A stretch of DNA of 64,000 bases from UBA4615 sp044368415 (GCA_044368415.1 JBIPLJ010000014.1:13159-77158); one strand, 5' to 3'; shown: positions 33,411-43,116, counted from the first letter of the stretch. Notes: generated from the sequence alone by a model not told the origin. Numbers and translations: made by a program.

Positions 33411-34774
33411 AAGCGCCCGCTCGGGAAACCGACGAGTTCCGCACGCCGCGGCCGATCGCTGGCTGGCGCGTCGTGGCCACCGCGTTCTGGCTGGCCGTGT
33501 TCGCCTGGGGGCTGGGCTTCTACTCGCTGTCGCTGTACGTGCACCGGCTGGGCGAGGCGGGCTGGTCGGGCACGCTGCTGTCGGCCGCGACCACTGGCTA
33601 CTTCCTGCTCGGCGCAGCCGCGATCCAGGTGGTCGAGCGCGCGGCCGCGGCGTTCGGTCGGCGGCGGGTCGCGCTCGTCGGCGTACTGCTGCTGGCGGGC
33701 GGAGTCGCCGCGCTGCCGCGCGCGGGCCATCCGGCGATGCTGCTCGCCGCCTATGCAACGATGGCGCTCGGATGGGCCGCAACCTCGGGCACGGCGATCA
33801 GCCATGTGATCGGCCAGTGGTTCGAGCAGCGCCGCGGGCTGGCGCTGAACCTCGCGCTGACCGGCGCGAGCGCGTCGGGCTTCCTGGTGATCCCGCCGAT
33901 GGCCTGGGCGATGGCGCACTGGGGCGTGGCCGACGGATTGGCGGGCGTCGCTGCAGTGCTGGCGGTGGTGACGCTGGCAGCGGTGGCGTGGAACCTGCCG
34001 GAGCCGGCGGGGCATGGGGCGGCGGTGCCGGATGCGGGGGGCGCCGACGCTGGGCGAGGGGCGGGCGGGGCGCAGGCGTCGCAGGACACGGCGGACTCGG
34101 AGGGCTCGGCGGACTCGGCGGGCTCGGCGGACTCGGCGGACTCGGCGGGCTCGGCGGACTCGGCGGGCTCGGCGGCCTCGGCGGCCGCGAACGCCTCGAA
34201 CGCCGCATCGGGCCCGACCACCGCGCCCGCGGCAGAGCCCCTCGCCCGCGTCACCGCGCTGTTCGCGATCGGCTGGCTCGCGCAGGTCGCGTTCCTGTCG
34301 CAGCAGATGCCACTGCTGGTGCCGAAGGTCGGTGTCGCGGCCGCCACCGCCGCGGTCGCGGCCACCACCGCGGCCTCGCTCGTGGGGCGGCTACTGCTGG
34401 CGACGGTGATTGACCGCATCGACCACCGACTCGCGACTGCCGCGAGCTACGCGGTGCAGGCAATGGGCATGGTGTTGCTGCTCGCCTCGGACGCGCCGGC
34501 CGCGGTGCTCGTCGGCTGCTGCCTGTTCGGGCTGTCGGTGGGCAACGTCATCACGCTGCCGGCGATCTTCGCGCAGCGCGAGTTTGCGCCTGCGCGCTAC
34601 GGCGCGGTGGTCAACCGCGTCTGGACCGTGGGCCAGACGTTGTTCGCGCTCGGGCCGGTCGGCGCGGGTGCACTGCTCGCGGCGACCGGTACGCCGGCCT
34701 TGACGATCGCGGCCTGCCTTGTCATGCAGCTCGCGGCGGCCGCGCTCTGTGCGGGACCGCGGGACCGCGCGTAG
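33407..34774 (+). CDS. MFS transporter with a Ser/Asp/Ala/Gly repeat in the central loop
   Basis: 455 residues, 12 membrane helices, start overlapping the pepE remnant. N-half: GWRVVATAFWLAVFAWGLGF, HVIGQWFEQRRGLALNLALTG; C-half: TALFAIGWLAQVAFLSQQMP, GRLLLATVIDRIDHR. It resembles oxalate/formate antiporter-like or nitrate/nitrite-like MFS proteins. The loop between the two halves (about residues 205-275) carries a tandem repeat of DSAGSA units of no known function. Substrate unknown. Confidence 0.88.
   Translation: MKAPARETDEFRTPRPIAGWRVVATAFWLAVFAWGLGFYSLSLYVHRLGEAGWSGTLLSAATTGYFLLGAAAIQVVERAAAAFGRRRVALVGVLLLAGGVAALPRAGHPAMLLAAYATMALGWAATSGTAISHVIGQWFEQRRGLALNLALTGASASGFLVIPPMAWAMAHWGVADGLAGVAAVLAVVTLAAVAWNLPEPAGHGAAVPDAGGADAGRGAGGAQASQDTADSEGSADSAGSADSADSAGSADSAGSAASAAANASNAASGPTTAPAAEPLARVTALFAIGWLAQVAFLSQQMPLLVPKVGVAAATAAVAATTAASLVGRLLLATVIDRIDHRLATAASYAVQAMGMVLLLASDAPAAVLVGCCLFGLSVGNVITLPAIFAQREFAPARYGAVVNRVWTVGQTLFALGPVGAGALLAATGTPALTIAACLVMQLAAAALCAGPRDRA
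34090..34185. repeat. 9/18-bp coding minisatellite in the MFS gene
   Basis: Repeats of CTCGGCGGA and CTCGGCGGG (9 bp, often paired into 18 bp) fill most of 34090-34185 and encode alternating Asp-Ser-Ala and Gly-Ser-Ala. The period is a multiple of three, so copy-number change keeps the frame. Confidence 0.85.
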
Positions 34775-34804
34775 CAATGCCTGGCGCGTCGGCAGCCAGG
34801 GAAC

Positions 34805-35416
34805 TCAGCGCGCCAGCGGCAGCGCCGCGCCCATCCCGATGAACAGCGACCCGCAGACGCGGTTGAAGCGTCGGCCCTGGCGCGCGAGGAAGGGCCGCAC
34901 GCGGTGCGCAAGCAGCGCCAGCACGTACTCGACGACGACCTCGATCGCTACGAAGACGAGCAGCAGCGCGGCGAGCTGCGAGAGCAGGTCCACGCCCGGG
35001 CGGATCAGCTGCGGCAGGAACGCGCCGTAGAAGAGCAGTGCCTTCGGGTTCGACACCGCGGTCAGCAGGCCCTGGCGGAACAGCACGGCCGCACGGCTGT
35101 CGGCCGCGCCGGTGGCGGCGTCCAGGCGCGGCGGCGGCGCGCGCCAGAGCTGCACGCCGAGCCACACCAAGTAGGCGCCGCCCACCCACTTCAGCACCGC
35201 GAGCGCATGCGACGAGGCCTGCAGCAAGGCACCGATGCCGGCGAGCGACAGCCCGATCAGCAGCGAGAAGCCGAGCGCGCCGCCGGCGACTGTCCACAGC
35301 GTGCGCCGGTGGCCGTGCAGCGCGCCGTGGGTGAGGACGAGAAAGCTGTTCGGCCCGGGCGTGATCGACAGGCCGATGGCGGCGATCGCGTAGACGAGCC
35401 AGTCGTGGGGGGGCAG
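34805..35416 (-). CDS. LysE-family amino acid exporter with apparent CTG start
   Basis: 203 residues if started at CTG 35416: PPHDWLVYAIAAIGLSITPG, PNSFLVLTHGALHGHRRT, then helices as in LysE/RhtB exporters, ending FNRVCGSLFIGMGAALPLAR. No ATG, GTG or TTG exists upstream in frame, and starting at the next ATG (35227) would remove the conserved first 63 residues including the PGPN motif. CTG 35416 has GGAG at 35424-35427 with 7-nt spacing. A 7-bp triplet repeat (GGGCAGT, 35431-35451) lies just upstream. The gene either uses CTG or has lost its normal start. Confidence 0.8.
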   Translation of the reverse strand: MPPHDWLVYAIAAIGLSITPGPNSFLVLTHGALHGHRRTLWTVAGGALGFSLLIGLSLAGIGALLQASSHALAVLKWVGGAYLVWLGVQLWRAPPPRLDAATGAADSRAAVLFRQGLLTAVSNPKALLFYGAFLPQLIRPGVDLLSQLAALLLVFVAIEVVVEYVLALLAHRVRPFLARQGRRFNRVCGSLFIGMGAALPLAR

Positions 35417-35636
35417 GGCGAGGCTCCGGTGGGCAGTGGGCAGTGGGCAGTGGCGTCGGCGCCCGCGTCGGGCCCGCCGCCTACACCGCTGCGCCCGCCG
35501 TGCCGGACGGGTCGACGCGGGTGACGTCCCCGACCGCGCGCGGCCTGCTGCTGATGCGGGTGCTGGTCGCGGACTCCATAACGCAGCGCGAGCAGGTCGA
35601 GGCCGCCCGCGCCACGCTGCACTGTGACCCGCTGCG

Positions 35637-35766
35637 CTGAGAAGCTGTGAATAAACCTACTGCGCGTCCCGATCCGGCGCCTGCGGTGCTCGCCGTACCC
35701 CTGTACGGCTGCGCGCCTCGGCACCGGCTCGGGCCTGCTCGCTACGGTTTCTTCACAGCTTCTGAG
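35637..35766. repeat. 130-bp palindromic element (MITE/REP-like)
   Basis: Terminal inverted repeats CTGAGAAGCTGTGAATAAAC (35637-35656) and GTTTCTTCACAGCTTCTGAG (35747-35766) match at 18 of 20 positions. Inner arms also pair (CCCGATCCGG with CCGGCTCGGG; GGTGC with GCACC) and the apex is a perfect GCCGTAC-CCCT-GTACGGC at 35692-35709, so the whole unit folds as one long hairpin. No ORF inside. It looks like a non-autonomous intergenic repeat. The rest of 35417-35822 shows no gene. Confidence 0.8.
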
Positions 35767-35822
35767 CGCGGCGGACGCGGCGCGCAGGCCCCGGCGCCGC
35801 AGTCCGGACCCCACTCGGTGCC

Positions 35823-36515
35823 TCAGCCCTTCAGTCGTTCGTTCTGCGGGAACATCGCGCGGAACGCCTCGGCGTCCATCTCGGTCTTGAACGTGTGGCG
35901 CTTGCGCAGGTCCTCGATGCGCGCGACGGCCGGCCGCGTGTTGATCTCGTCGAGCAGCCGCTTGAGGTTGGGGTACTGCGTCCACGGGTTCTCGACGCCC
36001 AGCACGAAGGGCACCAGCCGCACCCAGCCCCAGAACGCCATGTCGACGATGCCGTACTCGCCGCCGGCGAGGTAGCGGTTCGCGGCGAGCCGATCGTCGA
36101 GGATCTGCCAGTGGCGGTGGGCCTCGAAGTCGTAGCGGTTGAGCGCGTAGGCCTTCGGCTCGGGCGCGGCATGACGGAAATGCACCGACTGGCCGGAGTA
36201 CGGGCCGATGCCGCTGGCGATGAACATCAGCCAGGTCAGCATCTCGGCGCGCGCCTGCGAGGCGGTGTCGGTCGGCACGAAGCGCCCGTGCCGATCGCCC
36301 AGATACAGCAGGATCGCGTTGCTGTCGAAGAGCTGCACGCCGTCGTCGTCGATTGCCGGGACCTTGGCGTTCGGGTTCACTGCCTTGAACGCGTCGGTGT
36401 GCTGCTCGCCGCGGCGGGTGTCGACGGGAATCGGCTCGTACGGCACGCCGAGCTCCTCGAGCATCAGCGCGACCTTCATCGGGTTGGGCGCCAGGTTGTA
36501 CCAGAACTTCAGCAT
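35823..36515 (-). CDS. Glutathione S-transferase
   Basis: 230 residues. N-terminal thioredoxin-like domain LKFWYNLAPNPMKVALMLEE, with the cis-Pro segment NAKVPAIDDDG and the glutathione-binding LFDSNAILLYLGDR; C-terminal helical domain with DMAFWGWVRL. It resembles the YfcG/YghU-like bacterial group (YNLAPNPMKV, YLAGGEYGIVDMAF), which may act as disulfide reductases. It lies 14 bp downstream of the DUF3830 gene, probably in one transcript. Confidence 0.9.
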   Translation of the reverse strand: MLKFWYNLAPNPMKVALMLEELGVPYEPIPVDTRRGEQHTDAFKAVNPNAKVPAIDDDGVQLFDSNAILLYLGDRHGRFVPTDTASQARAEMLTWLMFIASGIGPYSGQSVHFRHAAPEPKAYALNRYDFEAHRHWQILDDRLAANRYLAGGEYGIVDMAFWGWVRLVPFVLGVENPWTQYPNLKRLLDEINTRPAVARIEDLRKRHTFKTEMDAEAFRAMFPQNERLKG

Positions 36516-36529
36516 CGTCTTTCCTTGTT

Positions 36530-36940
36530 TCAAGCGCGCTCGAACAGGATGTCCTTGGCGCCTTCCCACAATACTTCGGTGCCCATCGCGCGAAGCTGCT
36601 CGCGGCCTTCGACGATGGTGAGGAAGTGGTTGCCGGCGAGCGGCCCCATCTTGGAGGCGAACGAGCACGAGCCGTAGGCGATCAGCAGCTCGGTCTCGCT
36701 GAAGCCGCCCGGGTAGAACAGCACGTCGCCGACCGAGGGGTGGCAGGTATGGTTCTCGAAGCCCACGCCGAGCTCGAACTCGCCGAGCGGGATCCAGCAC
36801 GCCTCGCCGCTCCAGCGCACGTGGATGATCTTCTGCCGGTAGGGCAGCAGGGCCTCGAAGGCGGCGACGGTCTTGGGTGCGTCGGGGTTCGTCTCGGCGA
36901 CGAAGCGGCGGCCGGCGACGGTGATGAGGATGCGGGACAT
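36530..36940 (-). CDS. DUF3830 family cyclophilin-like protein
   Basis: 136 residues matching the DUF3830 pattern: RRFVAETNPDAPKTVAAFEA, LPYRQKIIHVRWSGEACWIP, then VGDVLFYPGGFSETELLIAY and GNHFLTIVEG. The fold is cyclophilin/TM1367-like and is found with amidohydrolase or catabolic operons. Function unproven. It starts the two-gene unit with the GST. Confidence 0.82.
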   Translation of the reverse strand: MSRILITVAGRRFVAETNPDAPKTVAAFEALLPYRQKIIHVRWSGEACWIPLGEFELGVGFENHTCHPSVGDVLFYPGGFSETELLIAYGSCSFASKMGPLAGNHFLTIVEGREQLRAMGTEVLWEGAKDILFERA

Positions 36941-37058
36941 GGCGGGGCTCGCGGTCGGAAGGGTTCTACACAGGCGGGATCGTAGCCCGGAGCGGCCACG
37001 CTCGTCCTCAGGCAGCCTCGGGTATCGTTGAGCGGGCCTGCGCGGGTGACGGCGCCCT

Positions 37059-37256
37059 ATGCCGGCTGCACCGACGCCGACGCGCTCGATGCACGCGGCG
37101 GGACTGTTGCGCCCCTTCGAGCGCGACGGCAACCGCCGGGGAACCGGCTTCGAGCCGGCGAAGATCATGCAGGCGAGCACCGCCATGGCCTGGCTCTGTG
37201 GCTGCAAGCATTCGGCGCGCGCGCCGCTGTGCGGCGGCACGCACAACCGGCTGTAG
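37059..37256 (+). CDS. Small CDGSH-type iron-sulfur protein with altered motif
   Basis: 65 residues. The C-terminal 25 (AMAWLCGCKHSARAPLCGGT then HNRL) follow the C-x-C-x2-(S)-x3-P-x-C-x-G-(S/T)-H binding pattern of CDGSH 2Fe-2S proteins, with Cys, Cys, Cys and His all present. The aspartate of CDGSH is glycine here (CGGTH). The N-terminal 40 residues are not family-like, so the 5' part may be degraded. It sits between two minus-strand genes with no operon partner. Confidence 0.65.
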   Translation: MPAAPTPTRSMHAAGLLRPFERDGNRRGTGFEPAKIMQASTAMAWLCGCKHSARAPLCGGTHNRL

Positions 37257-37269
37257 CCGGGCCGCGTGT

Positions 37270-38100
37270 TCAGGTCTTCGGCACGATCGGCTTCAGCGGC
37301 CCGGCGAAATGCTCGCGCTGCGGGGGCCCGGCCAGCGGCGGGAACTCGATCGACTCGGGCGGCACCTCGGTGTCCGGGATCCGGTCGAGCAGGTGGCGGA
37401 TCAGCGCGAGGCGACCGGCGCGCTGGTCGTTGAAGTCGATCAGCGTCCAGGGTGCGTGTTTCGTGTGGGTGGCCTCGAGCATCGCGTCGCGGGCCTCGCC
37501 GTACTCGCGGTACTTCTCGCGCGACTTCAGGTCGATCGGCGAGAGTTTCCAGCGCTTGAGCGGATCCTCCAGGCGCTCGCGGAAACGCGCCTCCTGCTGC
37601 GCCTGGTCGACGGTGAGCCAGTACTTGAGAAGCAGCACGCCCTCGTCGACCAGCATTTTCTCGAACACCGGCGTCTGTTCGAGGAAGCGCCGGTACTCGG
37701 GCTCGGTGCACCATCCCATCACACGCTCGACGCCGGCGCGGTTGTACCAGCTGCGGTCGAACAGTGCGATCTGCCCGGCCGCCGGCAGATACGGCACGTA
37801 GCGCTGGAAATACCACTGCGTGCGCTCGACTTCAGTCGGCTTGGAGAGCGCCACGACATGGCACTGGCGCGGGTTCAGCGTGTCGGCGATTGCAGTGATT
37901 GCGCCGCCCTTGCCGGCGGTGTCGCGCCCCTCGAAGATCACCAGCAGGCGCTGGCCGGTCTGCTGGATCCAGCGCGCGAGGCGGTTCAGCTCCACCTCGA
38001 GCGGCTCGAGCCGCGCATCGTAATCCTTCCGGGACAGGCCTTTCGGTGCCTCGGCCGCGGTCTCGGCCGCCTTGGGTTCTTTCCGCTCGTCCTTGCCCAT
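37270..38100 (-). CDS. ppk2: Polyphosphate kinase 2, class I
   Basis: 276 residues. Transfers phosphate between polyphosphate and nucleoside diphosphates. Walker A IFEGRDTAGKGG (about 55-66), Walker B ALFDRSWYNRAGVE (112-125), lid region RFLEQTPVFEKMLVDEG and KYWLTVDQAQQEARFRERLE, then WKLSPIDLKSREKY. A single PPK2 domain of this length is class I or III type. It lies 76 bp downstream of an orphan ATP synthase c-subunit gene. Confidence 0.93.
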   Translation of the reverse strand: MGKDERKEPKAAETAAEAPKGLSRKDYDARLEPLEVELNRLARWIQQTGQRLLVIFEGRDTAGKGGAITAIADTLNPRQCHVVALSKPTEVERTQWYFQRYVPYLPAAGQIALFDRSWYNRAGVERVMGWCTEPEYRRFLEQTPVFEKMLVDEGVLLLKYWLTVDQAQQEARFRERLEDPLKRWKLSPIDLKSREKYREYGEARDAMLEATHTKHAPWTLIDFNDQRAGRLALIRHLLDRIPDTEVPPESIEFPPLAGPPQREHFAGPLKPIVPKT

Positions 38101-38176
38101 CGCGATGGCTCCCTGGCTGCACGTCGCGCGGATGCTCGCACGCGCGGTGTGCTGGCGTCCACGACGGGCCGGCGGT

Positions 38177-38419
38177 TCAGCCGCCGAACGGGCTCGCGAA
38201 GGCGAACATCATCGCGATGCCGACGCCGATCAGGAAGGACGCGTCGATCAGTCCGGCGAGCAGGAACATCTTGGTCTGCAGCCGGTCCATCAGCTCGGGC
38301 TGGCGCGCCGCGCCCTCCATGTAGCGCCCGCCCATCAGGCCGATGCCGATGCAGGCGCCGAGCGCGCCGAGTCCGATGATGACGGCGCAGGCGACGGGGA
38401 CGAAGGTGGCTGGGGACAT
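38177..38419 (-). CDS. atpE: Orphan F-type ATP synthase c subunit
   Basis: 80 residues, two membrane helices (FVPVACAVIIGLGALGACIG and MFLLAGLIDASFLIGVGIAM) joined by the polar loop RQPELMDRLQTK. The ion-binding aspartate is in GLIDAS; the Na+-ring pattern is not evident, so proton type. It lacks all other atp genes: neighbours are ppk2 downstream and a small exported peptide upstream. It is either a displaced atpE or an extra c subunit. Start ATG 38419; an upstream ATG at 38452 is possible. Confidence 0.92.
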   Translation of the reverse strand: MSPATFVPVACAVIIGLGALGACIGIGLMGGRYMEGAARQPELMDRLQTKMFLLAGLIDASFLIGVGIAMMFAFASPFGG

Positions 38420-38508
38420 CGGTTTCTCCGGTGGGTGAGACGATGTCTCCATGCTGCGCGGCCCGCGGGCGGGCGTCGATGACCCGCGAGGTCATGGCTG
38501 CGCAGACG

Positions 38509-38545
38509 TACAAACGCCCGGACGCCTGCGGGAGGCGTCCGGGCG
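38509..38545 (-). terminator. Rho-independent terminator
   Basis: Perfect 12-bp stem CGCCCGGACGCC / GGCGTCCGGGCG (38515-38526 and 38534-38545) with a 7-nt loop. On the minus strand it is followed by TTTGT. It would end the transcript of the small exported-peptide gene starting at 38818, leaving atpE and ppk2 with their own promoter. Confidence 0.65.
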
Positions 38546-38605
38546 TCCGGGTCCGACGCGAGTCGGTCCTGGCCAGGCAGGCCGGTCAGCAGACCGGCCG
38601 TGGGA

Positions 38606-38818
38606 TCAGGCGCCCGGCAGCAGCGTCGCCTTCGCGGCGCTCTGGCTCTGCGAGCTCGCGGCAGCGGGCGCGGTCTGTGCGGCGGCCGGGGCGGCCTGTG
38701 CTGCGGCCGGCGCAACGCGCACCTCGATCGGGCCTTCGCCGGCTTGTGCGCCGAAGGCGACGAGGGCGAGGGCGGCGGGGAGGGCGAGGCGGGCGAGGCG
38801 GGCGAGGGTCTTGGTCAT
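38606..38818 (-). CDS. Small exported alanine-rich peptide
   Basis: 70 residues from ATG 38818: signal peptide (KTLARLARLALPAALALVAF, cut after GAQA), then about 43 residues rich in Ala, Pro, Gln and Ser. No family. Its own terminator follows. Low-complexity exported peptides of this kind are poorly conserved, and the function is unknown. Confidence 0.55.
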   Translation of the reverse strand: MTKTLARLARLALPAALALVAFGAQAGEGPIEVRVAPAAAQAAPAAAQTAPAAASSQSQSAAKATLLPGA

Positions 38819-39039
38819 GGCGTGGTTCCTTGTGGATCGGTCCGGGGTGGGGCGGCAGGACCTCCTGCCGCCTCGCCGACATCGCGGTTCAGGTGCGGTG
38901 TCGATGGGATCCACTGTGCCCGTGCCGTCTGTCGCGCCCGACTCGTCAGGGGATCGGATCCGGTGCGCTTTGGTCTCGCCCCGGTCTCGGGCCCCGCCCG
39001 GCGGCCGCCCGTGTGCCGCGGACGGCCGCCTGTCGCCGC

Positions 39040-40317
<1,278 letters not shown>

Positions 40318-40397
40318 GGCGGCTCCTGGAGGGATGGTCGGCGATTGTGGCATCCTCGAGCGGCACCGGCCCTTCCTGATGCGGCCGTGGAACGATC

Positions 40398-41264
40398 ATG
40401 CAGCGCTTCTCCTCCATCGTCGCGCGGCCCGCCGAGCTGCACACCGACTCCCCCGAAGGACGCGCCGTGCTGCGCGCCGAGGTCACCGAGGACTGGTTGC
40501 AGGGCAAGGCCGCGTTCGGCGGCCTGCAGGGGGCGCTCGGCGTGCTCGCGATGCGCGCGGCCGTGGGCGATTCGCTGCCGCTGCGTGCGCTGCAGGTGAC
40601 TTTTGTGGCCGCCGTCGGGGGCGAGTCGCTCGCCGACGCGAGTGTGGTGCGGCGCGGGCGCGCGGTCACGCATGCGCAGTGCACGGTGTCGAGCGGCGGA
40701 CGTGTGGGCGCCCTGATGGTCGGGCTGTTCGGCGCGGCGCGCGACTCCAAGGCGATCGCCGGCATGCCGATGCCCGAGCTGCGCGGCCCCGCGGAGTTGC
40801 TCGAGGCGCCGTTCCTGCCCGAGCGCATGCCCGGCTTCCTGCGCCACTACCGCCAGCGCTGGGCGGGCGGCGCGATCCCGTACAGCGGCCAGCCGATGAA
40901 GCCCTCGTCGATGTGGGTGCGGCTGCGCGAGGCCACCGACGGCGAGGACGCGGGTCCGGGCGCGTCGCCGCCGGCGCCCGCGCTCGACACGCCGGCGGCC
41001 CGCGAGGCCAACGTGGTCGCGCTCTGCGACATGCCGCCCTCGCCGGTCATGTCGACGCTGACCCGCCGTGCGCCGGGTGCCTCGCTCACCTGGCTGCTCG
41101 AGTTCCTCGCGGACCCGCGCACCGTGGATCCGCAGGCCTGGCTGCTGCTTCACACGGAGACGCGCCACGCGGCGGAGGGCTACACCAGCCAGACCGCGCG
41201 CATCTGGGACGCCGACGGCCGACCCGTGGCCGTGAGCCACCAGACCACCGCCATCTTCGACTGA
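40398..41264 (+). CDS. Acyl-CoA thioesterase (TesB-like double hotdog)
   Basis: 288 residues. Double hotdog signs: WLQGKAAFGGLQGALGVLAMR, LRALQVTFVAAV, then the second hotdog with SLTWLLEFL and LLHTETRHAAEGYTSQTARI with a final AVSHQTTAIFD. It hydrolyses acyl-CoA esters; chain length unknown. It is followed 22 bp later by a quinone reductase, likely the same transcript. Confidence 0.88.
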   Translation: MQRFSSIVARPAELHTDSPEGRAVLRAEVTEDWLQGKAAFGGLQGALGVLAMRAAVGDSLPLRALQVTFVAAVGGESLADASVVRRGRAVTHAQCTVSSGGRVGALMVGLFGAARDSKAIAGMPMPELRGPAELLEAPFLPERMPGFLRHYRQRWAGGAIPYSGQPMKPSSMWVRLREATDGEDAGPGASPPAPALDTPAAREANVVALCDMPPSPVMSTLTRRAPGASLTWLLEFLADPRTVDPQAWLLLHTETRHAAEGYTSQTARIWDADGRPVAVSHQTTAIFD

Positions 41265-41286
41265 GGCCAGTCCCGAGGAGCCGACC

Positions 41287-42291
41287 GTGCCCCGATCCCT
41301 CGCGCTGCGCTGCCACCGCCTCGCCGACGATCTCGCCGGCGTCTCCCTCGACGAACTCGATCCGGTGCCGCCCGCCGCGGGCCAGGTCGCGGTGTCGATG
41401 CGCGCGGCCGCGCTGAACTTCCCGGACCTGCTGATGACGCGCGGCGGCTACCAGCACCAGCCCGCGCTGCCTTTCACGATCGGCATGGAGGGCGCGGGGA
41501 CGGTCGAGGCGGTGGGCGAGGGCGTGACCGGCTGGCGGGTCGGCGATGCGGTCTGCGTGTCGGAGAAGTCCGGCGCCATCGCGCACCAGGCGCTGTATCC
41601 GGCGTCCGCACTGTCGGCGCTGCCTCTGGGCTGGGACTGGCCGTCCGCTGCGGCCTGGCAGGTCGGCGCCCTGACCGCGTACGTATCGCTGGTCGTGCGC
41701 GGCGGGCTGCGCGCCGGCGAGACGCTGCTGGTGCACGGCGCCACCGGTGGCATGGGCGCCGCCGCCGTGCAGCTCGGCGCCGCGCTCGGCGCCACCGTGA
41801 TCGCCACCGGCAGCGACCCGGCTTGGCTGGAGCGGCTGCGGCCGATGGGCGCCCACCACGTCGTGTCCTCGCGTGGCGACTTCCACGAGCAGGTCAAGGC
41901 GCTGACCGGCGGGCGCGGCGCGGACGTGGTTTTCGACCCGGTGGGCGGCGACGTGTTCGACCGCTCGACCCGCTGCATCGGCTTCGGCGGGCGGCTGCTG
42001 GTGATCGGCTTCGCCGCCGGGCGCATTCCCATGCTCGCCGCCAACCACGTGCTCATCAAGAGCTACGCGGTGATCGGCGTGCGGGCCGGCGAGTGGTTGC
42101 GCCAGCGCCCGGCGGACGCGCCGCGCATCCGCGCCGAGATCGCGCGGCTGGCCGCGCAGGGCACCTTCCGGCCGCTGGTGGGCGCGTGTTTCCCGATCGG
42201 GCGGGCGATCGACGCGCTGCGCGCGCTCGAGCGGCGCGAGGCGCCGGGCAAGATCGTGGTGGAGATCGGGGCGGAGCGGGACCCGACGTAG
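41287..42291 (+). CDS. Zinc-free medium-chain NADPH:quinone oxidoreductase
   Basis: 334 residues from GTG 41287 (AGGAG about 7 nt upstream). N-terminal AALNFPDLLMTRGGYQHQP and GMEGAGTVEAVGEGV, no structural zinc site, NADPH-binding LVHGATGGMGAAAVQLGAA, then FDPVGGDVFDRS. It reduces quinones or enoyl-type substrates. A fatty-acid or propionate-related role with the adjoining thioesterase is possible. Confidence 0.9.
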   Translation: MPRSLALRCHRLADDLAGVSLDELDPVPPAAGQVAVSMRAAALNFPDLLMTRGGYQHQPALPFTIGMEGAGTVEAVGEGVTGWRVGDAVCVSEKSGAIAHQALYPASALSALPLGWDWPSAAAWQVGALTAYVSLVVRGGLRAGETLLVHGATGGMGAAAVQLGAALGATVIATGSDPAWLERLRPMGAHHVVSSRGDFHEQVKALTGGRGADVVFDPVGGDVFDRSTRCIGFGGRLLVIGFAAGRIPMLAANHVLIKSYAVIGVRAGEWLRQRPADAPRIRAEIARLAAQGTFRPLVGACFPIGRAIDALRALERREAPGKIVVEIGAERDPT

Positions 42292-42336
42292 TGGCGCGGG
42301 CCGGGCTGCTGCCGGGTCAGGCCGAGCCTGAGCGTC

Positions 42337-42915
42337 TCAACCGAAGGGACGCACGCCGATGAGCACCCCGTGCAGCCAGAACGCGAACGCCGCCCAGGCC
42401 ACGAGGCCCGCCGCGATCGCGATCATGTCGCGCGAGGCCGGGCCCGCGACGTAGCGCGTGCCGGTGCGCCGGTCGCGTCGGCGCGACGCGATGTAGAGCA
42501 GCACTGCCCAGGCCAGGAAGCCGCCGAACAGCACCACGTCGGCGAGCCGGCCGTTGGCGATCAGGTGGGCGAAGGCCCAGGTCTTCACGCCGAGCACCAT
42601 CGGATGCCCGACTGCGGCCTTGATCCGCGTGCCCGGCACGTAGGCTGCCGCCAGCAGCACAAAAGCCGGGATCGTCAGCAGTGCGGCCAGGTGGCGGGTC
42701 CAGACCGGTGGCATCCAGAGGTCCACCGGTGCGGTGCGAACCAGCCCGTAGCCCCAGACGATCAGCGCGAACCCGGCGATCGAGGCGAGCGAGTACAGGC
42801 CCTTGTAGGCGCCCTCGCCGCGGCGCGCGATCAGCGACCCGCGCCAGCCGTCGGCAAAGACGCGCACCGAGTGCACGCCCAGGAACAGCACCATACCCAG
42901 CACCAGCATGCCCAT
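42337..42915 (-). CDS. nnrU: NnrU family membrane protein
   Basis: 192 residues with about six membrane helices. NnrU features: LGMVLFLGVHSVRVFADGWR, GEGAYKGLYSLASIAGFALI, WGYGLVRTAP, HLAALLTIPAFVLLAAAYVP and GHPMVLGVKTWAFAHLIANG. The family is linked to nitric oxide reduction regulons and, by homology, to carotenoid isomerisation (Z-ISO/15-cis-zeta-carotene isomerase). No nor genes are nearby. In a phototroph the carotenoid link is worth noting. Start ATG 42915, with ATG 42909 as alternative. Confidence 0.9.
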   Translation of the reverse strand: MGMLVLGMVLFLGVHSVRVFADGWRGSLIARRGEGAYKGLYSLASIAGFALIVWGYGLVRTAPVDLWMPPVWTRHLAALLTIPAFVLLAAAYVPGTRIKAAVGHPMVLGVKTWAFAHLIANGRLADVVLFGGFLAWAVLLYIASRRRDRRTGTRYVAGPASRDMIAIAAGLVAWAAFAFWLHGVLIGVRPFG

Positions 42916-43116
42916 CGTCGCGATCCTCCGGTTGCCGGGGATGCTAGCACCGTGCCAGCGCGAGCCGGCGGACGGGCCGCACATCGGTGGGGCTTCGGGA
43001 CCCATGTGTCAGGCGCCCGGATGGCGAAGCGAGCGCTAGCATTCACGGGTGCGGCGAGGCGATCGGGCGCGCGGGTGCACAATCGTGGTTTCCGCTCCCA
43101 CCGACCCACCGACGCC

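Noticed and set aside
35443..35640. Short plus-strand frame before the palindromic element
   Set aside because: No family-like sequence, no ribosome-binding site, and it runs into the repeat element.
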